Below are positions 8,102 to 18,687 of a stretch of 64,000 nucleotides of DNA, piece by piece (positions within the stretch are counted from its first letter, which is position 1; the number at the start of each line of letters is the position of its first letter). The notes beneath the pieces are model-generated. The model was not told the origin of the DNA, did no database searches, and saw nothing but the letters and a program-made list of their open reading frames with translations. The DNA is from an uncultured Alphaproteobacteria bacterium (lineage in GTDB: Bacteria; Pseudomonadota; Alphaproteobacteria; SP197). The translations under genes were made by a program, and so were the position numbers. The DNA lies in assembly GCA_943787175.1 (NCBI GenBank), contig CALSLK010000017.1, forward strand, positions 1 through 64,000. Reading direction: 5' to 3'.

Positions 8102-10172
8102 ATGCGAGATGCACGTCACGATGTTCTCTTCGAGCCGGTCGCGATCGGACCGGTGACCGCACCCAACCGTTTCTACCAGGTTCCGCACTGCAACGGCATG
8201 GGGCGCATGTTCCCCAACGCCATGATCGCCATGCGCGAAACCAAGGCTGAAGGCGGCTGGGGAATCGTGTTTACCGAACAGTGCGATTTTCACGCCACCA
8301 GCGACATCCAGCCCTACACCGAGACCAATCTCTGGGACGACGGCGACGAAATCTATCTGGGCCGGATGGCCGAGGCCGTACATCGGCACGGCAGCCTCGC
8401 GGGCATCGAACTGGCGCACGCCGGCCAGGATACCGGCAATCTCTACAGCCGCGAGGTTCCTATCGGTCCGGCCCACCGGCCCGTTTCCGCGCTGAACCAT
8501 CCGATCCAGGCGCGCGCCATGGATCTCTCCGACATCATCGACTACCGCCGATGGCATCGGCGTGCGGCCTTACGTGCCCGAGACATGGGCTTTGACATCG
8601 TGATGGTCTATGCCGGCCACAACAACACCGTTCCCGGCCAGTTTTTCTACAAGCGCCACAACGACCGCAGCGACGCCTACGGCGGAAGTCTGGAGAACCG
8701 GCTGCGCCTGTTCCGCGAACTGATCGAGGACACCAGGGAGGCCGTCGGCGACACCATGGCGGTTGTCGTGCGCATGGCCGTCGACGAGTTGATGGGTCCC
8801 GACGGCCTCGAATGGCACAACGAAGGTCGCGAGGCGATCGAGATGCTCGCGGAACTGCCTGACCTCTGGGATGTCACGATTGGCAATTGGGCCAACGACT
8901 CACAGACCTCGCGCTTCGCGCCGGAAGGTTTTCAGGAGGATTACGTTGCTTTCGTCAAGAAGGTGACGAGCAAACCGGTGGCCGTCGTGGGGCGCTACAC
9001 CTCGCCTGACGCCATGGTGTCGGCCATCCGACGCGGCGTCACAGACCTGATCGGTGCAGCACGCCCGTCGATCGCCGATCCCTTCCTGCCCAGAAAGATT
9101 GAGGAAGGGCGCACTGACGATATCCGCGAGTGCATAGGCTGCAACATCTGCGCGGCCTGGAACAATCTCTCAGCGCCGTCGCGGTGCACCCAGAACCCGA
9201 CATTCGGCGAAGAATGGCGCAAGAGCTGGCATCCCGAACGCATGGCTCCCGTCTCGGCGCCATCTCACGTTCTGATTGTGGGCGCCGGACCGGCGGGCCT
9301 TGAGGCCGCCAGGACTGCCGGTCTCGCCGGGTTTCGCGTGACCCTCGCCGAGGCGTCCAATGACCTCGGCGGACGGGTGACCCGCGAGGCGCGTCTGCCG
9401 GGACTATCGGCGTGGGGGCGCGTCAGGGACTACCGTACCGGCCAGATCGCAAAGATGACCAATGTCGAAGTGTTCCGCGGTAGTCGTCTCGGCGCCGCCG
9501 ACATCCTCGAACTGGGCGCAGAACATGTGGCGCTGGCGACCGGGGCCACATGGCGCGGCGACGGGGTCGGCCGCACCCTGCGTTCGGCAGTGCCTGTGAC
9601 GGGCGGCAGCGGGCTCCTGACACCCGACGACATCATGGAGGGGCATCGACCCGCCGGATGGTCCGGTCGTGATCTTCGACGATGACGGCTACTACATGGC
9701 GAGCGTGCTCGCAGAGCTGATGGTGGCCGAAGGACGCGAGACCTGGCTGGTGACGCCTGCCGTCGTCGTTGCACCATGGTCCGAATACACGCTTGAGCAA
9801 CATGTCATCGAGCAGCGATTGGCCGACCTCGGCGTCAGGATGCTTGTGCGCCACACGATCGTGAGCGTCGATGAAGGGGAAGTGGTGACCAGGGACGGGC
9901 TCGGCAGGTGCGACCGCCGGATCGCCTGCGCCGGCGTGATCGGTGTGACCGCACGGATACCCGACGACGATCTCTGGCTGGCCCTGAATGGCGGCGTCGA
10001 ACTTGAAGGGGCAGGAATTCGGTCGCTGCAGAGGATCGGTGACTGCTACGGGCCGGGTCTGATCGCAGCGGCAGTCTATCAGGGTCACAAATATGTGCGC
10101 GAACTTGGCGAACCGGTCGATGGTGACGGTGTGCCATTCCTGCGGGAACGCCACGTGATCGAAGGCTCCTGA
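8102..10172 (+). pseudogene. Trimethylamine dehydrogenase-like flavoprotein, one frameshift
   Basis: About 690 residues when repaired. The N-terminal half is an old-yellow-enzyme-type FMN barrel, followed by four cysteines CIGCNIC...RC for a [4Fe-4S] cluster, then an NAD(P)-type Rossmann region (IVGAGPAGLEAAR). Residues PNRFYQVPHC match the trimethylamine dehydrogenase segment whose Cys binds FMN covalently. The VYxxH pair and a WxxD motif that serve catalysis there also seem kept. Known relatives oxidise tri- or dimethylamine, or histamine, to an aldehyde plus a smaller amine and pass electrons to ETF. The frame breaks at CCC 9650-9652; deleting one C restores ...HRPPDGPVVIFDDDG. The start at 8102 is chosen by alignment; GGAGGA lies 13 bases upstream. 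IS6 sequences flank it on both sides. Confidence 0.82.
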
Positions 10173-10213
10173 CAGCAATCGCTCTTACAGGTCCTGCTCG
10201 GGCATCCTAACCG

Positions 10214-10669
10214 GTTGGGCGTCGAGAAGTCCGTTCCGCTGCGTCAACAGTTCACCGGAGATCATCCGCCTGACGGTGATGAAGTACATCCGATATCCGT
10301 TGTCACTCCGCCAGGCCAAGGACCTGCTGTTCGAAAGGGGACATCGACATCTGCCACGAGACGGTCGGATTCCGGTGGAGCCGGTTCGGACCAATGTTCG
10401 CCACAGAGATCCGGAAACGGCGGATTAATCATTGTCTCCATTCAAACTGGCGCTGGCTCAACAACCGGGCCGAAAACGCACAACAGCCGTTCCGACGACT
10501 GGGGCGAGCCATGTCGAAATTCAGGGGCGTGAAGACCCTGCAAAAGTTCGCCTCCGTTCATGCTTCGATCTACAATCACTTCAATCGTGACCAGCACCTC
10601 AACCGCCGCGACATCTTCAATCAAAGCCGCTCCGTCGCGTTGGCTGTGTGGCGTCAATTGGCGGCCTGA
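10214..10669 (+). pseudogene. IS6-family transposase relic with internal deletion
   Basis: The N-terminal part (RSPFRCVNSSPEIIRLTV) and helix-turn-helix are readable with frame changes to about 10425. The frame then jumps straight to the C-terminal part (RWLNNRAENAQQPFRRLGR...HFNRDQHLNRRD, stop at 10669). The segment with the first two catalytic Asp residues is gone. Downstream, about 10705-10718, lies GCATTAGGCTGAC, which resembles ends at 12045 and 15317 and is probably the right terminal repeat. Confidence 0.8.
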
Positions 10670-10764
10670 GAATCCTGTTGCCTGATGCTTTGACGTTCGG
10701 ACCGCATTAGGCTGACACTGCTGCTGTGGTCACCAAAGCCACAGTTCTGCAAGGGAGAAGCATC

Positions 10765-12010
10765 GTGGATCTGAAGACCTACCTCAGAGATGAGATTGAT
10801 TGGGAACTGCCTTTCCCGGCGGAGGAATACGCGGATCGCCGGAAACGTGTACGCGCGGCCATGGCGAAAGCCGGCGTCGACGTTCTTATGCTCTGTCGTT
10901 TTCCAGACATGAACTGGCTGACCGGCTATGACATGATATTGCCTCACCTGCGCAATCCAGCCACATTGGTTGTAAGGGCTGACAGCGATGAAACGCTCTT
11001 TTTCGATGCCGCAGCACACGCCACGATTGTCGCACTGGTGCCGGAGATCCGCGACGCTGTGTTCTTCGATCACGGTCCCATGGCCGAACCTGCTGATTTC
11101 GAAATCATGGCCAGCGAACTCGCCGCACGCGGTCTCGCCGGCGGCACGATTGGCCTGCAGTTCTGGGGTTGGGGTCCGCATCCCTCGGTAGTTGAGGCTC
11201 TGGCCGAAAAGCTGCGTGCCAAAGGCGCCAACGTGGTCGACGCCTCGTTGCTGGTGGAGACCCAGCGCCTTTACAAATCGCCGCGCGAGCAGGAAGTCAT
11301 GCGTCAGGCTGCGGCCCATGGGTGATACCGCGCTTGAAGCTGCGCGCGCCGCGATGGCGCCGGGCATGATGGAGACCGAAATCGAGGCGGTCATGACCGC
11401 CAGCCTTATGGAGCAGGGCTGCAACTATCCAGCCATCCACACGATGATCGGGTCAGGCGTTCGGTCGGGTACGCATCATTCCGCACCGACTCACCGTCGT
11501 GTGAAGGAGGGTGATCTCGTCAGTATCGATTTTTGCCCCGCGCTTCACCGCTACCATGTGAATACCTGCCGTACGTTCTCGATCGGCAAGGCTGATGACC
11601 GCTGGATTGAGGTGATGGAGAAGGCCGCCGGCTCGATCGACGCAGTTCTCGAAAATCTCAAGATCGGCGACCCTCTGCCGCGCACGGACGAAATCGCTCA
11701 CGCGTATATTGAAAAAGTCGGCCTGAAGGACAAGGCCTGGTGGATCGGCGGTTACCCGATGGGAGTTTCGTTTCCGCCCGATTGGACCGGCGCCTACTGG
11801 AATCACTGGGAAGAGGAAACCTTCGGGCCAACGGCCGAGAAGATCACAGTTCAGCCCGGCCTCGTCTTCAACTACGAGAACCAGTTCGATGTCTGGGATG
11901 GCTGGCCCGGCGGCACCGGCTGCAACTTCATCGAAACATTGATCATCACCGAAGCAGGGCCGGAACTGATGTCCCGTCTGCCGCGCACGATTGTTTCAAA
12001 CGGGGATTAG
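10765..12010 (+). pseudogene. Creatinase/M24-family hydrolase, one frameshift
   Basis: About 415 residues when repaired, with the creatinase-type N-terminal domain and a pita-bread C-terminal domain. The start GTG at 10765 follows AAGGGAG by 7 bases. The frame breaks at CCC 11315-11317; removing one C gives ...RQAAAMGDTALEAAR. In metal-dependent M24 peptidases two Asp, one His and two Glu bind metal. Here the second Asp position reads VNTCRTF (Asn for Asp) and the usual His motif reads GYPMGVSFPPDW. This resembles creatinase and ectoine hydrolase (DoeA) rather than a metallo-aminopeptidase, so hydrolysis of a guanidino or amide compound is more likely than proline peptidase activity. It lies between two IS6 relics. 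Confidence 0.75.
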
Positions 12011-12044
12011 CGAAGATCACGAGGTTTCCTCACGACGGCGCGTC

Positions 12045-12540
12045 AGTCTGATGCGGATTTGTTTGCGATAGTTCAGGAAACGCCAGTTTCAGGCTGCAAG
12101 CTGACGCGACTCAGCCAACACGGCGGAGCGACTTTGCTTGAAGTCGTGGCGACGGGTTAGTTGACGCTCGAGGTTGAAATGGTTGGGCATCGAAGCGTGG
12201 ACGGAGACGGGCTTTTGCCGAGTTTTCACGTCCCTGAATTGCGACAGCGCCGCTTCCTGTCGTTGGAACGGCTGGTGTGGGTTTTCCGTTCGGTTGTTCA
12301 GCTAGTGTCGACATTCCGGATCGGTGCCATTCCCAATCACATGCTTCGCTGCGTGATAAGACCGGAGGCGGTCCATCAGGATCACCTCTGGACAGCCATA
12401 ACGCTTTATCCCACGCTTCACGAATCTGAGTGGGGCCCTGCGGTCTCGGCTTGTGGTTACAACACCTCTGACACCTCGCCCTCATGATCGATCGCGCGCC
12501 ACAGGTAATGGTTATCCGGGGATGATTCAGGGCCTGACTC
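12045..12540 (-). pseudogene. IS6-family transposase relic, C-terminal two thirds
   Basis: Reading leftwards, NHYLWRAIDHEGEV, VILMDRLRSYHAA, LNNRTENPHQPF and a C-terminal segment ending in RQLAA can be recognised, with stop codons and frame changes between them. The N-terminal DNA-binding part is missing beyond about 12530. The stop is at 12089-12091. The sequence beyond it, to about 12045, matches the inverted copy at 15262-15330, so both carry the same element end. Confidence 0.75.
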
Positions 12541-12734
12541 CACAACGTAACGGAACGGTTCCTGTCACAGGAAGACTGAGAACTTGCGACACAAACTGCA
12601 ACTGCGCGATAGTGCCCGCACGTTGAGAAACTATAGATGACTGGATGTGATGGCGGGAGTTGTCATACCAACGATAACCAGGAAAATGCACACGTGCAGA
12701 ACGTGAGCGGAGCAAGGAACGGGAAGGTGGAACG

Positions 12735-13553
12735 ATGGTGATGGAGCTTCCAAGATTTGCGAGTGATGTTGATGACGACACGCTGACCGAAGCCCTGCGC
12801 GAAACCGGTGCGGCGGTCGTGGAGCGCGTGCTGGAGGACGACCTGATCGAGCGATGCGCGGCCGAAATGCGGCCCGAGTTCGACACGTACGGCCGGCGGA
12901 CAGAAAGCGACTTCAACGGCTACACGACACTTAGAATCAGCAGTGCGCTGCGCTATGCGCCCTCCACCCAGCATGTCATTGCGCATCCTCTGGCGCTAAG
13001 GATGGCTGATGCCTTTCTGCTGCCCCACTGCCTGGACTACCGCATCGGCAGCAATACCGGCATTGAAATCCTGCCCGGCGAAACCGACCAGGTACTTCAT
13101 GCCGACGACGATATCTATCCGGTGCGCATCCCCGGTATGCAGCTTCAGATCAACGTGATGTGGTCGCTGTGCGACTTCACGGAAGAAAACGGTGCAACCC
13201 GCGTGGTGCTGGGCAGCCATCAGCCGCTGGACTATGACTCCCATGAAGCCTGGCCCGACCCCGTGCATGGGGTGATGCCGCGCGGCTCGGCGCTGTTCTA
13301 TCTGGGCAATGTGCAGCACGGGGGCGGTGCGAACCGCTCCAACGCGCCACGCATGGGTCTGATCAATACCTATTCGCTTGGCTGGCTGCGCCAGGAGGTC
13401 AACCAGTACATCGCCGTTCCACCCGACATCGCCAGACAGTACGATAAAAGGATCCGGCGCCTGCTGGGCTACGCTATGCACGGCTCAGGTCTGGGCCACT
13501 GCCGCTATGGGGATGATGTCTGGGTGGGGAGTTGCCATGGCCACGCCTCCTGA
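12735..13553 (+). CDS. Phytanoyl-CoA dioxygenase (PhyH) family oxygenase, copy 1
   Basis: A 272-residue Fe(II)/2-oxoglutarate oxygenase of the PhyH family. The iron ligands are HAD in [10 protein letters not shown] and the distal His in [11 protein letters not shown]; an Arg suited to binding 2-oxoglutarate follows. Known members hydroxylate small molecules such as phytanoyl-CoA or ectoine, and the substrate here is unknown. AAGGTGG precedes the ATG at 12735. The 3' end overlaps the next PhyH gene by 17 bases, so the two are probably cotranscribed. Its neighbours (creatinase-like, isochorismatase-like) suggest a role in the same amine/amide catabolism. The frame is intact, unlike the second copy. 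Confidence 0.85.
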   Translation: MVMELPRFASDVDDDTLTEALRETGAAVVERVLEDDLIERCAAEMRPEFDTYGRRTESDFNGYTTLRISSALRYAPSTQHVIAHPLALRMADAFLLPHCLDYRIGSNTGIEILPGETDQVLHADDDIYPVRIPGMQLQINVMWSLCDFTEENGATRVVLGSHQPLDYDSHEAWPDPVHGVMPRGSALFYLGNVQHGGGANRSNAPRMGLINTYSLGWLRQEVNQYIAVPPDIARQYDKRIRRLLGYAMHGSGLGHCRYGDDVWVGSCHGHAS

Positions 13554-14386
13554 ACTTCCGGTCTTCGAAAATGACGCCAAACCTCTCAAGGTTGCCCAAG
13601 CGCTGCGCCGGGCCGGTGCAGCGGTGGTCACAAACGTGTTCGACGACGAGACCATCGAGCGCTGCGCTGCGGAACTGCGGCCCGAATTCGAGGCGCGTGG
13701 CAAACTTCAGGAAAACGATTTCAACGGTTACAAGACGCTCCGAATATCAAGTGTTCTGGGCTACGCGCCAGCGTCTGCACCACTGATTGCAGCACCCATG
13801 GTCCTGGGGGTGACCGACCGCGATTCTCAAACCCCATTGCCATGCCTACCGGATCGGTAGCGCAACGGCGATCGAGATCTGGCCGGGTGAAGGCGATCAG
13901 GTGATTCATACCGATGACTCGATCTACCCCATGCGCATCCCCGGTGTGGAATTCCAGATCGGCGTGATGATTGCGCTGACGGACTTCACCGAGGAAAATG
14001 GCGCGACACGTCTGGTGCTGGGAAGCCACGCGCCGCATGACTACTTCGAGGAGTACGCAGAACCGGTTCCCGCCGTCATGCCCAGGGGCTCGATCGCGTT
14101 TTATCTGGGTTCGCTATGGCACGCAGGCGGGGCCAACCGCTCAGATGCGCCCCGTATGGGCCTGATCACCACCTATGCGCTGGGCTGGCTGCGCCAGGAG
14201 GTCAACCAGTACCTCGCCGTGCCGCCTGACATCGCCAGGCAGTACGATCCCACCATCCGCCGGCTTCTGGGCTACACCGCACACGGCTCCAGCCTGGGCC
14301 ACGGGCATGCGGTGGGTGGCGCACGCATAACCCGGAAGCCCGAAAACAAGAGCGACACCGGCCTCGACATGTGGGTCTGGGACTAG
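13537..14386 (+). pseudogene. Phytanoyl-CoA dioxygenase family oxygenase, copy 2, one frameshift
   Basis: A tandem paralogue of the gene at 12735 with the same blocks ([33 protein letters not shown]). The iron ligands are HTD in [10 protein letters not shown] and a distal His in [11 protein letters not shown]. The N-terminal third runs from ATG 13537 (GGGGAG six bases upstream) to about 13818. The rest, one frame over, ends at 14386. Deleting one C at about 13818 joins them as [16 protein letters not shown]. The last 25 residues ([16 protein letters not shown]) have no counterpart in copy 1. It is probably a diverged second hydroxylase of the same pathway. Confidence 0.8.
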
Positions 14387-14461
14387 AACGGATTCATAGG
14401 CGTTGTCATACCAGGTCGGCTTGAGGCTGACAGGTCTGGCTCGTTGCTTCCGGCGATGAGG

Positions 14462-14525
14462 ATGATCCCACTGACATTCAAGCGCCGCCGCTTCCCTCCG
14501 ACAATCATCCGGCATGGGGTGCATT
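14462..14525 (+). pseudogene. IS6-family transposase, N-terminal stub
   Basis: Translation from ATG 14462 gives MIPLTFKRRRFPPTIIRHGV, the characteristic start of another IS6 subgroup (compare MTLSLQAPPLPAHIIRRAV at 7095). Homology stops near 14525. The last codons of the isochorismatase-like gene, read on the other strand, lie within this stub. Confidence 0.65.
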
Positions 14526-15170
14526 GGCCAGCGGAAAACGTTGCAATTCCTCAAGGCTTGCTTCCAGGCTTCGCACCTCACCCCAGCCGACCTTCATCAT
14601 CTCGACCGCCGGTACGTGAAGGTGTGGCAACGTGGTGCCGGTGCAATCCTCGACCATAACCGGAAGGAAGTCGCGGAACGAGGCGTCCTTGGCCGTGGCG
14701 TTGACGCATTGGTTGGTGAGGACACCGCCTATTAGAACAGTCTGTGCTCCGAGGCCACGCAGGATCAGCTCCAGGTCGGTGGCGTAAAAGGCGCTGAGGC
14801 GACTCTTGTCAACAAACCAGTCGTCGGGCGAAGGCGTGAAGACATCGAGGATTTCGTGACCCCAGGTATCCTTGCGCAGGCCGCCGTGCTGCATGAACGG
14901 TCGGAGCTTGAACAGGATGCCGCCATCGTTCTGGCCACGGAAACCGTGCCGGGTCCAGATGACCGGGACGCCGCGCCGACGGGCCTCGTCGACAAGCCGC
15001 AAAGTCGGATCGATGACCCGGCGCATGTGAGAGATATCGACACCACATTTGGCGTACCAGCCCTCCGGATGCAGGAAATCATTCTGCAGATCGATCAGGA
15101 TGAGCGCAGTGTGTCGTGGGATCAGGTTCCATTCGGCGGCGGCAAAGGGGTCGATAAATTGATCGTTCAT
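14505..15170 (-). CDS. Isochorismatase-fold cysteine hydrolase
   Basis: A 221-residue protein with the family's catalytic triad: Asp in LILIDLQNDF, Lys in VDKSRLSAF and Cys in GVLTNQCVNAT. The cis-peptide region GGVLTN is also kept. Family members include nicotinamidase, N-carbamoylsarcosine amidase, biuret hydrolase and ureidoacrylate hydrolase, all of which hydrolyse C-N bonds. AGGAGAG stands 6 bases before the ATG at 15170. In a region with a creatinase-like protein and an amine dehydrogenase, an N-carbamoyl-type substrate is attractive but unproven. The gene sits between an IS6 5' stub (14462-14525) and an IS6 3' end (15262-15330), and its last residues (ANAPHAG) are read from the stub, so the native C-terminus may have been replaced. 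Confidence 0.85.
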   Translation of the reverse strand: MNDQFIDPFAAAEWNLIPRHTALILIDLQNDFLHPEGWYAKCGVDISHMRRVIDPTLRLVDEARRRGVPVIWTRHGFRGQNDGGILFKLRPFMQHGGLRKDTWGHEILDVFTPSPDDWFVDKSRLSAFYATDLELILRGLGAQTVLIGGVLTNQCVNATAKDASFRDFLPVMVEDCTGTTLPHLHVPAVEMMKVGWGEVRSLEASLEELQRFPLANAPHAG

Positions 15171-15261
15171 ATAACTCTCCTGCTAGAGACACCTTGCCGG
15201 TGGGATATCTGAAACGTGACCCGGGCGCGGTCTTGTCAGGGCAACCTGGGTGATGCGAGCC

Positions 15262-15330
15262 TGGCGTCAGCTTGCAGCCTGAAACTGGCGTTTCCTCGAC
15301 TGTCGTAAACAAGCTCGCATCAGGCTGACA
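15262..15330 (+). mobile_element. IS6-family 3' end fragment
   Basis: The sequence from CTGGCGTCAGCTTGCAGCC through GCATCAGGCTGAC is an inverted, nearly identical copy of 12045-12111, where it forms the end of an IS6 relic. It contains the last codons of the transposase (RQLAA and stop) plus the terminal sequence. The stop codon of the decarboxylase on the other strand (15320-15322) falls inside this fragment. Confidence 0.65.
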
Positions 15331-16845
15331 GCACCTGCGGTGACAATGCCCTCCCGAACTTCTGCACCAGCGAAACCAGATGGTGAACATCCTCTTCGCG
15401 GTTTTCATAGTGAAGAAAACATGCCCGCCAAGCTGACGGCGCCATTGACTTTGGTGGTTGGGATGTGAGCCTCGCCACTGTGAGCAATGGCATCGGATAT
15501 CTTCTGATTCAACGTATCGAGTTGCCCGTCAGATAATTCGGTGCCTTTTGGGATGTATCGAAAATTTACAGTGGAAATCGATGGCGGCGACAAGATCTCC
15601 AAGTCACGCGCCTCCTTCACGCGCTCACCCAGCAGCCGAGCCAGATTGTTGCAGTTGATCACCATCTTGCGCACGCCCTCGCGTCCCAGTCGCGCAATGG
15701 ATGCCCATGTTTTCAAGGATCGGTCCGCAAATGTGAGTTCGAACATGTGCTCCCAAGGTTGAGGTGACATGCCCTCCTCGTCATTGGTTGAAGCCAGGTA
15801 ATCCGGCACAAGGGAATAGTTCGCCTGGTTGATGCGACTATCACGCACAAGCAGAGCGCCGCAATCTAGGGGGGCCTGCAACCACTTGTGCGGATCGAGC
15901 GTCAGCGAATCGACGCGGTTCAAGGCACGCGTGACTTCCGTATAGGCGGGATCAAGGCCCGCAATACCACCATAGGCACCATCAACATGAAACCAGAGGT
16001 CGAACTCTTCACAGATGCCCGCCAGCTCATCGATCGGGTCTATTGCACCTACGTTGGTGCTGCCGCATGACCCGATGACACACGCTGGTAGCAACCCCTC
16101 CGACAAATCCGCTTCGATACTCGCTCGTAGCGCATCCGGGCGCATACGAAAAAACGTCATCGGTACAAATTTTTCGCAAATTGCAGGTGCCGATGCCCAA
16201 CTGCTCCACACAGAGTTGGACGGAGCTATGCGCTTCCGCCGATGTGTAATAGATCATGGCTGGGCGATTCCCTTGCAGACCTTCCTCTCGTATGTTCCAG
16301 CCGTCACGCCGTGCGGCCCGGAACCGCGCCACAGTGAGCGCATTGAGATTGGCGGCCGAGCCTCCTGCCAACAGAAGCGCCATCCCATGAGGTGACCCGC
16401 TTTCATCGACGAAGCCACTCAATTCCATCAGCCATCGGCCGAGGCTGTGCATGAGGCAAGCACTGGGCGTATCGCCCGAATCGAGTCCACCTTTCATCGC
16501 CGTGGCGATGACCTCGCACAGGATACCAGCCGGTGCGGGCGGAGAATTGACCCAGCCGTACGAACGTGGGTGAGTCATGGGCATTGCCCACGGCACAATG
16601 TAATCTTCGACGAACGTCAGGATGTCGTCTGCAGTCATGCCTTCGGCCGGCAACGGTTGCTGCATGAGTTCCTGACGAATTGATTTCGGCGGAACGGAAC
16701 AGTCCACGGGCATGCTTGCGCGTTCCTGCAGGTGTTTCACGATCACGGTGCATGTGCGATCGAGCAGTTCGGCGAAGTGATCCCGATCCTCGACATGAGG
16801 AGATCTAAATCGGTCTTCCGTCTTCTGTGTCATTGGATCCGTCAT
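15320..16845 (-). pseudogene. Group II PLP-dependent amino-acid decarboxylase, two frameshifts
   Basis: About 505 residues when repaired, similar to aromatic-L-amino-acid and related decarboxylases. The PLP Lys lies in TLDPHKWLQAP, the PLP-stacking His probably in SAEAHSSVQ, and the phosphate/PLP Asp in FHVDGAYGG. Frame breaks occur at the A6 run 16149-16154 (one base too many) and near 15428. After repair the C-terminus reads RACFLHYENREEDVHHLVSL and ends LSPQVLSA. Its stop codon lies inside an IS6 terminal fragment. The start MTDPMTQKT at 16845 has no strong Shine-Dalgarno; the Met at 16833 is an alternative. The substrate is not predictable. It converts an amino acid to an amine, which fits the amine-oxidising neighbours. 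Confidence 0.8.
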
Positions 16846-17135
16846 CCATCGTGCATGCGTTTTGCAACCAAGGGCATTGTCATGTATGGACGCCCCCGTT
16901 GTTGCAAGGGGGAAAACTGACTTGAAACGGCGGTAGAGTTTGCAGTCATGTATCCGGCCTTTTCGCTGCGGTACGCTGACCGCTGGCCCTGATGGAATCC
17001 GAAGGAACGACGCCCATTCACGTTGACGAGCTTGAAGCTCGGACAATGCCTCGGGTTTAGCCGGTCTCGGGTTGAACCCTGTTTCGCCATCAAATCGTTG
17101 TTACCCTCGCAATTTGGTGCCGGCTTGCCAGCTGG

Positions 17136-17777
17136 CTATGCCGGTGTCGGTTGGTAGATGCGCTCGTAGCGGAGCAGTGCCCAGGCGACGCGGGCCGTCT
17201 TATTGGCCATAGCAACCAGCACGACGTTTGTCGGCCGCCGCGCCAGGAGCTGGTCGGTCCAGCCTTGATGTGCACCCGGCTTGGCGCGTCGCCAGCGCAG
17301 CACGGTTCGTGCGCCATGCACGAGCAGACGTCTTATGTAGCCATCCCCGCGCTTCGATATGCGCCCCAGTCTATCCTTGCCGCCGCTTGAGTGTTGCCGG
17401 GGCACCAGACCGAGCCATGCCGACAGCTGCCGCCCCGAGCGGAACTGCGCGCCATCGCCGATCGTCGCGACCAGCGCCGTCGCGGTGATGACACCGACGC
17501 CGGGGATCGTCGCAAGACGGCAGCTCGCCTCATTGGACCGGTGCCATGCCAGAAGCGTCGCCTCCAGCGCCTTGATCCGGGCCTGAGCGGAACGGAGCTG
17601 CTCAACCAGAAAGCTGAGCACCTCGCGCGCCAGAGGCGGCAGCCGCACATCGCCCGGGTCTTCGATGATCGCAACCAGTTACTCCACCTTCGACGCCCCT
17701 TGAGCGACGACCAGTCCGAACTCGCCACAGTGGCCGCGAAGCGCATTGATCACCATGGTGTGGCCTGCCCCTACTGA
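17136..17777 (-). pseudogene. IS110-family transposase, C-terminal fragment
   Basis: This carries the transposase_20 (IS116/IS110/IS902) domain, with LATIPGVGVITATALVATIG and the downstream SAWLGLVPRQHSSGGK and ISKRGDGYIRRLLVHGA. Upstream the same frame reads INALRGHCGEFG...GASKVE, then a TAA where relatives have Lys, then LVAIIEDPGDVRLPP. The N-terminal RuvC-like part is missing beyond about 17777, where an IS3 element begins. It is thus inactivated by both a nonsense codon and truncation. Confidence 0.85.
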
Positions 17778-17794
17778 CTGGTCTGGTTTCAATG

Positions 17795-18580
17795 TTAGTG
17801 CATGATCGGCTTTGTCGGCAAGCTGGCCGACTGGCGTAGCGAAGCGGAGCCGGGCGGCCAGCTTGGCGGGACGATCGTTTCTGGTGCTGGGGGCCGATAG
17901 CCCAGGCTGCTGTGGGGCCTGATCGTGTTGTAGTGGCGACGCCATTGCTCGATGACCACCTGTGCCTCCTTCAGGCTGTAGAAGATCTCACCGTTGAGCA
18001 GCTCGTCGCGCAGCCGCGCATTGAAGCTTTCGACGTAGCCGTTCTCCCAGGGCGAGCCGGGTTCGATGTATGCGGTCTGAGCACCGACCGCGGCGATCCA
18101 CCCACGGACAGCTTCAGCGACGAACTCGGGCCCATTGTCTGACCTGATGTAGGCGGGCGGGCCACGCATGATGAACAGGTCCGTCAGGACGTCGATGACA
18201 TCGGTAGAAGAGAGCTTGCGGCGAACACGGATCGCCAGGCACTCGCGCGTGTGCTCGTCCAGGATATTGAGCGTCCGGAACGCCCGCCCATCGTGCGTGC
18301 GGTGGTGGACGAAGTCGTAGGACCAGACGTGGTTGGGCCTCTCGGCCCGCAACCGGACACAGGAGCCATCGTTGAGCCACAGCCGGCCGCGTCCGGGTTG
18401 CTTTGTCGGAACCTTCAGCCCCTCGAGCCGCCACAGGCGTTCGATCCGCTTGTCGTTGACCTGCCAGCCGGCCTCGCGCAGCAAGGCCGCAATCCGGCGA
18501 TAGCCATAGCGACCGTACTGGCGCGCCAACTCGATCATGTCGGCCACAAGCCGGTCCTCGTCTGCGTGACCTCGTGGCAC
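17795..18580 (-). CDS. IS3-family transposase orfB
   Basis: A 261-residue integrase-core transposase with the DDE triad: Asp in VWSYDFVHHRT, Asp in YIRSDNGPEF and Glu in SPWENGYVESFNARLRDELL. The C-terminus has YNTIRPHSSLGYRPP as in most IS3 orfB proteins. The frame stays open upstream to about 18697, past GTG 18580, reading LLSPSRRRQCIDHVRDQLGISERRACR, so translation probably enters by frameshifting from orfA as in other IS3 elements. The catalytic part looks intact. Confidence 0.88.
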   Translation of the reverse strand: MPRGHADEDRLVADMIELARQYGRYGYRRIAALLREAGWQVNDKRIERLWRLEGLKVPTKQPGRGRLWLNDGSCVRLRAERPNHVWSYDFVHHRTHDGRAFRTLNILDEHTRECLAIRVRRKLSSTDVIDVLTDLFIMRGPPAYIRSDNGPEFVAEAVRGWIAAVGAQTAYIEPGSPWENGYVESFNARLRDELLNGEIFYSLKEAQVVIEQWRRHYNTIRPHSSLGYRPPAPETIVPPSWPPGSASLRQSASLPTKPIMH

Positions 18581-18687
18581 GTGGCGTTGGGTCGAGCGAT
18601 GCTGACCCAGAACACGACAGGCACGACGCTCGGAGATCCCAAGCTGATCGCGGACATGGTCGATACACTGGCGACGGCGCGAGGGGC

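Noticed and set aside
14422..14440. GGCTGACA at 14431 as left terminal repeat of the IS6 stub
   Set aside because: It has the same rather than inverted orientation relative to the right end at 15317, so it does not fit as the matching IS terminus.
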